Assembly (NCBI GenBank): GCA_950022295.1
Contig: OX465598.1
Location: 176,966,001 to 177,030,000, forward strand
From: Bromus sterilis
Lineage: Eukaryota > Streptophyta > Magnoliopsida > Poales > Poaceae
Reading direction: 5' to 3'
DNA length: 64,000 nucleotides
Position numbers and translations under genes: made by a program. Positions 22,208 to 31,844 of this stretch are shown piece after piece. The notes beneath the pieces are model-generated. The model was not told where the DNA came from and ran no database searches. It saw nothing but the letters and a program-made list of their open reading frames with translations. Position 1 is the stretch's first letter. Every line of letters starts with the position of its first letter.

Positions 22208-22413
22208 GGTCATGCAATGACCCATGAAGGTTGTTGGTCATGAAATGACCCATTTGGTCAACCGATGACCGGATTGGTTGGGTGGCAACGCGATCACACC
22301 TAACCCGTTGAATGGTCTTGCACCGACCCGTGTAAGTTGGTTGGTCATGAGATGACCCGAGCTTGAGCCCAAAATTACTCTGAGGTAAGCTGCATGATCA
22401 TGCGATGATCATG
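22208..22413. repeat. Cluster of GGTCAT-N3-ATGACC palindromes
   Basis: 15-bp inverted repeats occur at 22208-22222 (ggtcatgcaatgacc), 22236-22250 (ggtcatgaaatgacc) and 22343-22357 (ggtcatgagatgacc). A degenerate copy is at 22256-22270 (ggtcaaccgatgacc), and a related catgatcatgcgatgatcatg is at 22393-22413. They lie in the last 720 bp of the LTR. The repeat of a palindrome rather than plain sequence suggests a protein or RNA-structure motif; the role is unknown. Confidence 0.85.
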
Positions 22414-22932
22414 TGGGGTCCATGTGACCTTAAACGTTGGTTGTGCTTGCATTAGTATAATCTTGATAATATGCTAGATTCATCAGGTTAGCATTGCTTG
22501 AAGTGTTATCCATTCTATTGTTTTGCCTTGGTGCTTTGGATGCTGTGAGCTAGCAAGTACATTCAACGTACTGACCGGGCGTGTCATGCAAGACTTGCTG
22601 GCAATGCCGTGATTGCGTAGGACGACGTTCCCTGTGTTTGCGAGCTAGGAGGTGTCCTAGTCAGTGTCCCTGTGGAATGGAGTTCATCATCGTCGCCGTT
22701 ATTCCACTGCTATAGAGTTATCCCGCTGCTTGGTGTAGATCCGTTGCTAGCATTAGGAGAAAGTGGTTCGCTGCCTCGCTTCGCTAGCATTGTAATAGAC
22801 CCCCTTGTACCAATTTCATGGGTAATAAAAGTGGTTCAGTTCTATATCAAGCAATGTCATGTTCCAGAAGACATGATCTCTAGGCCGGAGCACGGGGCGT
22901 TCCGGTATTCTGAGACGGGGTGCCACAACGCT

Positions 22933-22944
22933 TGGTATCAGAGC
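22933..22944 (+). other. Primer binding site, initiator tRNA-Met
   Basis: TGGTATCAGAGC follows the LTR end after a 5-bp gap. It fixes the element's plus orientation and marks the 18938-22927 LTR as the 5' one. Confidence 0.9.
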
Positions 22945-24424
22945 AGGACTGACTGTAGGACACCCTAGTTTGCGCGGACATTAGAATGACGTTAGAGTTA
23001 GAGTATATAGCTTTCTTGTGGGATGCAAGTGATTGCTGCATTTGTTTGCTGCATAGCATGCATATAGATAGTATTGTTTTCGCTAACGATCTGGTCTGAC
23101 GAGTGTAGATGGCAGAGTATCCCGAGATGCAAGGCATGCAAGAAGAGCTCTTGTTGTAGCCTTGGCTTCGTCAACTCCCTCGCCAGCTCCTGCAGCCTCC
23201 GGCAACCCGTCGGTATACCGTAGTGCCTGAGTTTCGCGTAGTTCATGTTGCATGAGTAGTCGTAGTCTTGCATGTTGCTTGTTGCATGTTGTTGTGTGTA
23301 GCAATAAGATGTGATCTTGTTGGTGTGTGATCTGGATGCATTTACAATACTATTGATCTCTGTTCTGTTGGATTTCCTCGTAGATTCTTTGTTGGGTTTG
23401 TCGGTATTTTTGTGTGTTTAATGAATATGTTTTTGCAGGTAGTATGTGACTCTGATGGACCCTTGCTCGCTTTCTTTTGGATAACGGCACCGCGTCTGGT
23501 TTTGAGCTGATTATTTTTCGGCCGTCCGGGGTGGATGCCTATTTTATTCTTTTCTTTTCAACAGTCGGTCCGTGTTCTGAGCTTCTTTCTCAACCGTCTC
23601 GGGCAGTTGTTGACTTTCTTTTCGCACTGGAGACCCTATGCTCTGAGCTGCTTTTCGGCCGTCTTAGGGAACCTCTACATTCTTTTTATCAACACTGTCT
23701 CACGCTCTGAGCTGTTTTCTCGGCCATCTTGAGTAGTGCTTGAGTTATTCTAGTAAACGTCCCAGATCAGAGTTGTAAAAACCGTTCTGGTGGCTACTGG
23801 GTTATTTAATGGTTTTATGCAAGGGGTTCGGATAGTCATCGACTACCGGTAAAACTTGTAAAGTGGTGAACTCTCTATCGATTGCTATTGATCTTCGCTT
23901 AGTTGGATTTCTTCATTCGTTCTTCATTTGGTTCTTTGGTGTCGCTTTATCTACCCTTGTGGAAAGTTGCTCAACAACCTCCGCATACCGCGAAGGATCA
24001 GGGAAAGACCGCGAGGAAGTGTGAAGATCAGCAAGTCCAGAAGGATTCACGCCTGATTATGTTGAGAGTATCTGGCTCAAATATGAATTATGTCAGGATG
24101 AATAATTTGAAACAAAGTCTGCATCCACTGTTACATCCATAAAGATTCAAGCAAAGGAAGAGATAAGTTGAGGTCATGACCCGTGGACATTTGCATCAAA
24201 GGGATGGCATATACAAGTTGTAATATGGTCATACGCAAATTATTATATTATGGGGTACTCCGGAAGAAAGTCAGGATGCGTCATGAAATCAGTACCTAGC
24301 AAGGAAATAATTGGAACAATGATCTCCCCTGCCAAGTCAGTAGTCAGCAAGTCAGTAAAATTTCCATGCAAATTGTTCAGTTTTTCCACCCGCTATCATG
24401 GGAAAACTTTGGGCATAAGGAACC
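22945..24424 (+). other. Non-coding interior of the LARD-like element, left part
   Basis: No gag or pol homology is found in any frame across 1.5 kb. The content is a T-rich stretch, a degenerate tandem repeat (23501-23735) and A-rich sequence up to the Tat insertion. The absence of gag right after the primer site supports a non-autonomous element. Confidence 0.65.
23501..23735. repeat. Degenerate ~65-bp tandem repeat, four units
   Basis: Units marked by tctgagctg followed within about 10 bases by cggccgtc or a variant start at about 23501, 23576, 23642 and 23706, a spacing of 75, 66 and 64 bp. Confidence 0.7.
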
Positions 24425-24429
24425 CCAGC
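24425..24429. repeat. Target site duplication ccagc, left copy
   Basis: The same ccagc occurs at 36513-36517 directly after the other LTR, confirming both ends of the Tat element between them. Confidence 0.92.
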
Positions 24430-24798
24430 TGACGAGGGGGTGACCCCACGACTGGCCCACTCTAGGCACCGACGTGGGAGTCCACGACCAATATGGAAGT
24501 CAAGACTTGGCGTTCAAGACAAGGCTAGAATTAGGCAATCATCCCTGTAATCTGAGACGGACTTCTCGAGCCCAGCCTAGTATATAAAGGCTGGACGTCT
24601 TAGGACATCCAATCTACAATCCGCACCCTTGGTGTTGTGCGATCTCGCCTAGACTTCCACTGTAATCGCCCCCTCGCATAATACAATCGAGCAGGAAGTG
24701 CTTCTCCTGTTAGCCGACGAGTATCGCCAACCTGTTCCTTCTATACAATCTAACCTAGGATCCCTGACCATGGGATTTGCCGAGGCTGATCCTCGTCA
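24430..24798 (+). repeat. 5' LTR of the Tat element (369 bp, internally deleted)
   Basis: It starts TGACGAGGGGGTGACCCC and ends GATCCTCGTCA. TATATAAA is at 24581-24588. It is 79 bp shorter than the 3' LTR; 71 bp of this is one deletion between two cccacga words. The purine/pyrimidine-mixed sequence attggcctcgtttgtgggg follows and probably holds the primer site, whose tRNA I cannot name. Confidence 0.9.
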
Positions 24799-24865
24799 AT
24801 TGGCCTCGTTTGTGGGGACTTCGTAGGTTGGAATCACGATCTCGGCGGCCCCTTCACCAGAACCC

Positions 24866-27035
24866 ATGAAGTCAATGACTCCTTCAGCACTCGTCGACTC
24901 CATGACTCGAGCAGATTCCGATCTATTCGGGTCCCTCTGCTTCGTGGCTCACCTTCCGACCCTGCGACGAGCCTTCGCCGATCTGCGCACCGGCATTGAC
25001 CTGATCTTCGGTGGGTACAAGATCTACATCAACCATTGGGGCACTCTCAGCCTCTCGGATCGCGCTCGAGCACCCGCAGCAACAACAGTTACAACGGCAG
25101 CAGTCGAAGACGAAGCACTCGTCCACGAGACAAGTCCGCGAGCCAGCCTCGACTCCCACCCCAACACAAAACTTCGCACCACTCGCGACTGCTCGAGTGG
25201 ATTGCCAACATGGAAGAAACGCAGCACAGACGCGGCTGGGCCAGCAACTAGGGCACCGTTCCAGGTGTTCATGGCAGACACCCGCGAGCCAACTTCAGAC
25301 GACAAAGGCCAAGACGATGAACCGAGCAGTCATAGAGACGCACGCTCAAACAGCAAAAGCAGCGATACCGACAATACCGGACAGATTACCGTCACCCTTG
25401 GAGAACCAGGAACCATACCAAGAAAAGAATTTAAGAGACAGGAGCACAACAACCGCAAGAACAACGAGTCGAAAAGCAGCAGGCGCCAGATCTCAGAAGC
25501 GGAAAAAGAGGACCAACCCATAGATAAAATCTACCTATCCAAAGAAGCAATCGCCAGAGTAAAAGACGCAGTGAAGCGCGAAAAACTACTCCCAGAGAAC
25601 GCAACTCCGGACGAGCTTAGAGCATACAACAAGCTAGCGAGTGATATCACCAAGAAAACAAGACAGTAGCGACTAGAACTGGAGAAGCAAGGAAAAATCA
25701 CCATCGACTAGAGGATCAACCAAAAAGCACTGCCCGAAAGCGACTCCTCCGACTACGGCTCCCCCGCCCGAGGAAAATCCAGATTCGACAAACTGAGACG
25801 TACCTATAAGAAGAAAGTTGCCCGCAAACTAGACAACGACTTCAGGCTCGAAGAGGATGATGAAGAAGAAGAACAACTTACACCAGCAGAAGCTCTCATA
25901 ACTGCCCAGGCATATCTCTCTCGTGCTCAGAAATGCAGGAAGGGTGCAGTAGATGGCAATAAGACGATGGCACTCAAGGTAATGAAGGACGTCGCACCCA
26001 AAAAAGCAGACACAAGGAGAGCACCTCGGGAACAGACACCGGAAATGGACCCCAGCTCACCAGACGACGACGAAGACGACAACAACGACGATTGGCACAA
26101 ACGCTCAAAAAGAAACAAAGACCATGACAAGGACGACAACAACAACCAACGTAGCAACAATCGACGAGACGCACGCGACGAAATAACACAAAGCAAACTC
26201 AAAACCGCGGAAGACACAGACGTGCAGCCCGCGAAGAGTACTCAGACGAGCAAGCATCCGACGAAGACATAGAACCATGCGGCGCACTATGCTTCACGCT
26301 ATCCATACGCGAGACGGGGATGCCGAAAGGTTTTAAACTAAATTCCACAACGCACAAATATGACGGAGTGGAGGAGCCAGAGGCATGGCTCGGCAACTAC
26401 TTAATAGCCGTCAAATTCCAACAAGGAACCAATATCACGGAAATGCCGTACGTACAGCTCATGCTCGAGGGCTCGACGCGACACTGGCTGAAGAACCTAC
26501 CACGAGGATCGATCAGTTCCTGGAAGAAGTTTCACAGCGCCTTCATGGAAAACTTCAAATCCACCTACAAAAGACTAGCATCACTCGAGGAGCTGAGAGC
26601 TTGTAGGCAAGGAACCAGAGAGTTCCTGCGAGCATACATCCAACGGTGGACCATACTCAAAAACTCAGCTGAGGACATATCAGACGAAAGTGCGATCGAT
26701 GCATTCAGAAGAGGCCTACAACGCATCGACTTCAAAGAGCAACTCGGGAAGATGAGGTCCGAACACTCGCGCTGTTACTAGAACAAGAAAACAACTGGGC
26801 CAACGGAGAAGACTCCATACGAACAAATCAGACATCCAGTCACCACGCCCAGAACGCGACTACGACTACTACACCGGAGACAGAGGGTACGACAGAAGAA
26901 GAAAGTGCCCCAGGCGTAACTTCTACGACGACAGAGGACCCGATATGGTCGCGGCCGGTTTTCCAGACGACAGAGACGGAAGACATCGAGACAACAGCAG
27001 AATGCAGCAGAGGGACAACCAAGAAGAAGCACCCC
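24866..27035 (+). pseudogene. gag: Tat-type Gypsy gag with stops and frameshift
   Basis: The frame from 24866 runs 267 codons to a TAG at 25667 (following Gln, probably from CAG) and a second TAG at 25709, and continues in the same frame to 26272 through an acidic, Asp/Asn/Arg-rich linker. After a frameshift the frame from 26320 carries the capsid core: MPKGFKLNSTTHKYDGVEEP, then PYVQLMLEGSTRHWLKNLPR and SWKKFHSAFMENFKSTYKR, matching the retrotransposon gag family. An Arg/Tyr-rich tail reaches about 27035, where it is cut by the Tekay fragment. Nucleocapsid and protease are missing. The element is therefore defective for protein. Confidence 0.88.
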
Positions 27036-27045
27036 AAGTCCAGAA

Positions 27046-27342
27046 ATGAGACTGGATATCAAAGGCAAGTTGGCCCCACGTTACATCAGACCTTTCCGCA
27101 TTCTAGCTAAACGTGGAGAAGTTGCCTACCAACTTGAACTACCTCCTCACCTTTCTCGACTACATGACGTATTCCACGTGTCACAACTCAGGCGTTGCTT
27201 CAAGGACCCTATCCGCGAAGTCGACCATGAAACCCTTGATCTCCAAGATGATCTTTCTTATCGAGAGTACCCCGTTCGTATTCTTGATTCCACAGAGCGT
27301 GTCACTCGTCGTCAGAAGATCAAGTTCCTCAAAGTGGGGGCA
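27046..27342 (+). pseudogene. Tekay integrase C-terminal domain and partial chromodomain
   Basis: The frame reads MRLDIKGKLAPRYIRPFRIL, then EVAYQLELPPHLSRLHDVFH and VSQLRRCFKDP, the GPY/F-type integrase tail of Tekay/Del chromoviruses. LSYREYPVRILDSTERVTRR and KIKFLKV follow, the first strand region of the chromodomain. The frame then runs straight into the polypurine tract, so the rest of the chromodomain (the usual W-containing segment) is missing by a short deletion. Chromodomains of this group are thought to guide integration to marked chromatin; this remnant could not. Confidence 0.88.
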
Positions 27343-27345
27343 AGT

Positions 27346-30300
27346 TGTCAGAACCCCAACTAGGGTAAGTGCTAGGGCTTGCTTGAGTCATTTGCATCAT
27401 GTGAAAAATTCAAAAAAGAAATTCAAAATTGGGGAAAAGAAAGCCCTGAGAAATTAATTCAAATGGCCAGATAAAAATCTTTTTCCAAAAATCATTTGAG
27501 TATTTAGAAAATTCCTATAAATGATGGTGATCATTTTAAAAGTGGTTTGGGTTCTTTCCTATTTAATTTGACACCTATTTGATTTGATTTTGAATTTCAA
27601 AAATGCTCAAATTCTACAAGGGTCACCTAGGATTTATAAAAATATTTGGGCATTTAATAAAAATGCTCTACTATTTAATTTAGAGCAAAACAAACAGAAG
27701 AAAAAGAAAACAGAAAAAGAAAATAGAAGAAAAGGGAAAAACCTATCTAGCACAAACCATTACAGCCTCGGGCCCAACTAAACAAACCGTGGCCCAGCCC
27801 ACCTCCACGGTTGTCGTCTTCCTTCCCGACGCCGAAGCAGCTCGGTGGCGGCCTGGGAGCACGCCGCGGCGCCACCGCGACGCCGAGAAGGCTCCAAGGC
27901 CCCTTGTGCCTTATCCCCTCGCCAGGAGAATGCCCAGAAGCTCCCCGTGTTGTTCCCCCTCCTCTGGTCCACCTCCTCGCCCTCTTCTGCTCGCTCTCGT
28001 CGTCGTCCGAGCGCTGCCGCAGAGCATGCCGCTAAGCTAGCGTGGCCATCGTCGCCGATGAGCCAGGAGAGTTTGTCCTTCGCGTGCAGCACCATCGACT
28101 CCCTCCAGGCCCTCCTCCAATCGAGCCCGAGGAGCCCCGACGTCGACGCCAGCCTCACCGGATCACCGCCGACCGCAGAGAAGGAGATTGTCGATTGCGC
28201 CTCCGCCAAGCTCTCCCCGACGCCGCCGTGTTCTCCATCGTCTTCGTGGTGAGAATGCGCTCCTTTTCCCCCTTTCCAAGCTCCTCCCCGCGTTTCCTAC
28301 GCCATCTTCCGTCGGGACAGTGGTCGGCCGCCGCGCCATGTGTCCCCGCCGTCGCCCTGGTAGCCCCCGCGTCCCCCTACTTTCTCCCCTCGACGCGGGA
28401 GGGCACGGGCAACCTTCCCGTCCAAGGTCCGAGCCAAGCCGTGACCATGTGGGCAAGTCCGGCGAAGCTTCGGCGGCTCCCCAGCGAGCCCGCCATTAAC
28501 CCGAGCCTAACCCCCTCCTCTCTCTCTCTGTCCAGTGGGCCCAAGGCCATTAGCACTAATCCCCTAGCCTAATCCTAACCCTAACCCACTGACAAGTGGT
28601 ACCCCAAGCCCCTAACCCCTCTGTTAAGTTAACAGAGAGGGGATTAACCCCTGTGAGACTTACAGGGTGGACCCACAGGTCAGCCCCCCCTTGACGTCAT
28701 GATGACGCAATGCTTATGCAGTAAATGAAAATTGATTTAAAGAAATTCCAGAAATTACAGAAATTAGTATAAACTTTGGAAATTCATAGAAAATTCATTT
28801 TAACTCCAAATTGGACAAATAATATATGAAAATTATCAGAAAAATTCAAGGATTAGGAATATATAATTTGTTTTTATGTTTGACCATTTTAAAATGGGTG
28901 AACAGAAGCAAATGTGTATATGACTTAATTTGAATTCAAATTTGAAGTTTGAATTTGCAAATCCATTGCAATACACTTCAATTAAATTGAATTTGCCACA
29001 AACCAGTACCCTTCACACCATGGATAACTATATCATGTGTATGTGCATTTTACTTTCGAAGTTGTCCCCCCTTGTTGATGATTGCCTCCAATGACAGACG
29101 TTCCGAGACGGTGATCACCCCCGAAGGAGAAGACCACCGTTAAGACCCGTGTATCGTCAGCAAGGCAAGCAAACCCCATTGATCATGTGTATAAAATCCT
29201 ACTTCCCTCTCAGTATCGCTTATGCATGTTTAGGAGATCACCGAGACACGTTCTTTCGCATAGTTGAACCCATTCCGATGCATGACCTATCATTTTATCA
29301 CCGTATTAAGAAAACCACAATCCTAGCAGATTTAAGAGTTGAATGTTGAGCATGTGGCCCCTACAATTGTTACTGCTTATTGCTGCTTAGTGATACAATG
29401 AGGATGTTATGATTGTGAGTCGGGATGGAATGAACACAGTGATGCTGATGATAACGTGTTGGTGAATCCACCCTAAGCAAAGGTGAACGATGAGAGGCTG
29501 TGTAGGAGTACACAGTGGGTTGTCTCGTTGAACACTGCCCTAGGCCCCGAGTTCCTGTTTTGTGATCCAAGACAAAGAGTATGACCACATGTAGGGTTTT
29601 ATGGGAGCCCCGTTTGGCCTCTTTACGTACCCAATCCGGTCCAGGAGTCACACTAGATTCGGGCTTTCCATTTGAATTATGAATAGATATGTGGGTGGAC
29701 CTGTGAGGCAGCGAAACCATCTGTCAAAGGTGGCGTCTCGGTCCCTTGCATTATATGAGTCCGTTTCGTGGAATCGGCCAGACTCTCGAGCGGTGGCAAA
29801 CTCAGGTAGTCGACTCCTGGATTAGAGAAGGTGATGTGAGGGTAGTGCCTTGGTTTCATCCACGTCCGACACCCGCTTGAAGGGTGACAAGAATGAGGCG
29901 ATAAGTGATGACACGCGTGTGAAGATGTACACCCCTGCAGGATTAATGAACTATTCGAATAGCCATGTCCGCGGTTATGGATTACTTGGAGACCTTTACT
30001 TGATCATAGATAACTTGAATGGATGCTTATAAAACTCGCAAGATAAGCGTGAGTGCTATGGTGTGCTTCCTCGTGGGGAAGTCGAGAAAGTAACCATAGT
30101 GGTGTATTGTTTGGATACTTGGTAGTGGCCTCATGTACGCTTCTTAACTCAAAGTCTGGTACTCGTAGTACAGGACTAGCCAAGTCAAAGCTGACACTTC
30201 TGCATGTTGAACCCCACCTCCTTTACCTTGAAACTTGAGCATGAGTAGTGTAGTTCTGATGTAAGTCTTCCTGAGTACGAATTTGTACTCACGTTTGCTT

Positions 30301-31086
30301 ATTCTATGTTTTAGATGAGAACCCGGACCCCGATGGAGTCACCTTCGTGAAGCTCGACGTTGACCTTGGTAGTATAGTTCCAGACAGTAGTATGGTCCCT
30401 CATGGAAGGGCATGTATGTTGAACAAGGCTTCTCTAAGCCATTTGTTAAACTTGTCTGTACCCAGACCTAATTTTCTTCCGTTGTATGATGTAATGTAGA
30501 TCACAGACATGTGATCTTTGTATTCTCTATGTGTAAGTCAATAAAGAAGTACTTTGTAGAGATATGTGATGATACCTGCTGTTCATACTAGGCATGTGGG
30601 TTGCGTGTATGTTTATAACATGCATGTCTTAGTATGGGTTTTCGAGACCTTAGTTGTGATCTGGTTGGTGGTATTTTATAAACCAAGTGGCCCTTAGATG
30701 TGCGCAGCTTGGGGCATCGCGATGCGATTGTTCGTGACTCTGTCACGTGCACACTTTGTTGTATGATCGAGCCCGCCCTAGACCCAGACTAAGTTATCGG
30801 GCTGGAGTAAGTCTATGTAAGAGTTAGGATTCAATCGATAACATGGTTGAGGCGACTTGTCTATGAGTATAGGATTCACCACCCATAAGCATTTAGACTT
30901 GTGAGCGGACGTTGAGGACCCATCTTAGTTGATCCTCCGGCCTGGATGGGATGCCCCTCACGTTTGATGCTTTCCGAGAGTGTTTTGTGCTTGGCCTTGT
31001 CTGCTTAGACAAGTCGGTACGGCTCTCGGCTCTCCATGTGATTGCATCGTGACTGGAATTACATACGCTAACCCCGGGTCCCGACA
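27346..31086 (+). repeat. Tekay-type LTR (3741 bp), plus orientation
   Basis: It starts TGTCAGAACCCC directly after the polypurine tract and ends GGGTCCCGACA. The solo LTR at 37263-41039 is the same family in inverted orientation; for example, the last 190 bp of the two differ at only a handful of sites. Parts: AT-rich U3 with TTTATAAAAA at 27633, GC-rich block 27780-28250 ending in a GTGGTGAG donor-like site, then AT-rich to the end. Proline/serine-rich ORFs in the GC block are probably not proteins. Confidence 0.9.
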
Positions 31087-31844
31087 GAGTTCCTGCATGA
31101 ATCTGGTGATTTACTACGCGGCGAAGCTCCGCGGGTTGAGAGAACACACGACAAAGCCTCTCAAGTGACGATGGAACGAGATTCAGTTGATAAAACTCAG
31201 AGAAGATCCTACCAAGTAAGCAACAGTACTCAAGAGTCTGCGGCACCCTTTCAACCCGCAACCGAAGAATAGCAAACACTCGAGCACGCCCCTATCCATC
31301 CAAAAAGGATTGTTCTCTTGCACGACTGGGTCATCCAACCGCAACAACTCTGACTGCACAGCCCCCTCCTCATCGCGAGATCGCCCAGCAAGAACTTCAT
31401 TAAGAAGAGCAAAGATCAGTAGCAAGCACAAGGAAAAGACCTCGCGCAGTCGAACAGTCGAAGAAAGACAAACTCACCCTTCAAAATATCAGACAACTTT
31501 ACCACCCAAGCTGCCAGTCTATCCAGAACAGCTTCAGCGCTCACGTTTTGAGCGCTGGACTGCGACAGCACCCTTGAGATGAACAATCTCGTGCTCGGCC
31601 TCCTTTAGCCTAACAAAACAGATCCATATGCACCCTTGCGAGCATCCTCCTTCAGCAAATTCAAAGCCCGAGAAACGCCCGGGGTGGCCTACCGCAAAGG
31701 ATAACAAGTCAAAGAAAAAGGGACAAAAAGCAGTACAAAAAGTACAAAGAAGTTTCACCAATTAAAAGATCCACCATCCCGTAGGAGGCACATTACAACT
31801 CAAGTTCCAAGACAAAAGCACCAAAAACCAGTTTTTCCTACTCC
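31087..31844 (-). other. Tat interior downstream of the antisense ORF, with coiled-coil remnants
   Basis: Two short minus-strand frames (31761-31534 and 31431-31183) contain heptad-like fragments such as RLKEAEHEIVHLKGAVA, compatible with the coiled-coil part of Tat antisense proteins, but out of order relative to the main remnant. No full gene is present. The left edge abuts the Tekay LTR. Confidence 0.4.

Larger units (their letters stand above)
18938..22927 (+). repeat. LTR of the LARD-like element (3990 bp)
   Basis: It starts TGTGACACCC and ends GGGGTGCCACA, a near-perfect terminal inverted repeat, and is followed 5 bp later by the primer site. It interrupts integrase coding precisely at 18937/18938. 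Interior: AT-rich to about 20050, GC-rich 20060-20935 with TATTTAAAAT at about 20417 and a consensus splice donor at 20934, AT-rich to 21600, then palindromes near 22208-22413. ORFs inside show no family resemblance. Confidence 0.85.
27036..31086 (+). mobile_element. 5'-truncated Tekay-type (chromovirus) Gypsy element: integrase tail plus 3' LTR
   Basis: The integrase C-terminus, a polypurine tract (about 27333-27345, agtgggggcaag) and a complete 3.7-kb LTR follow in order. Everything upstream of the integrase tail is missing. The left junction with Tat gag lies at about 27035-27050 and cannot be fixed to the base. The 5 bp after the LTR are gagtt; no matching copy is visible at the left junction, consistent with loss of that side by deletion. 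Confidence 0.85.

Noticed and set aside
27778..28572. Overlapping long Pro/Ser/Arg-rich ORFs on both strands
   Set aside because: They lie in the GC-rich part of an LTR, are open in several frames at once because of composition, and resemble no protein family.
28559..28586. Telomere-like cctaaccctaaccc
   Set aside because: Only about two CCCTAA-like units within a Tekay LTR; too short to be an interstitial telomere.
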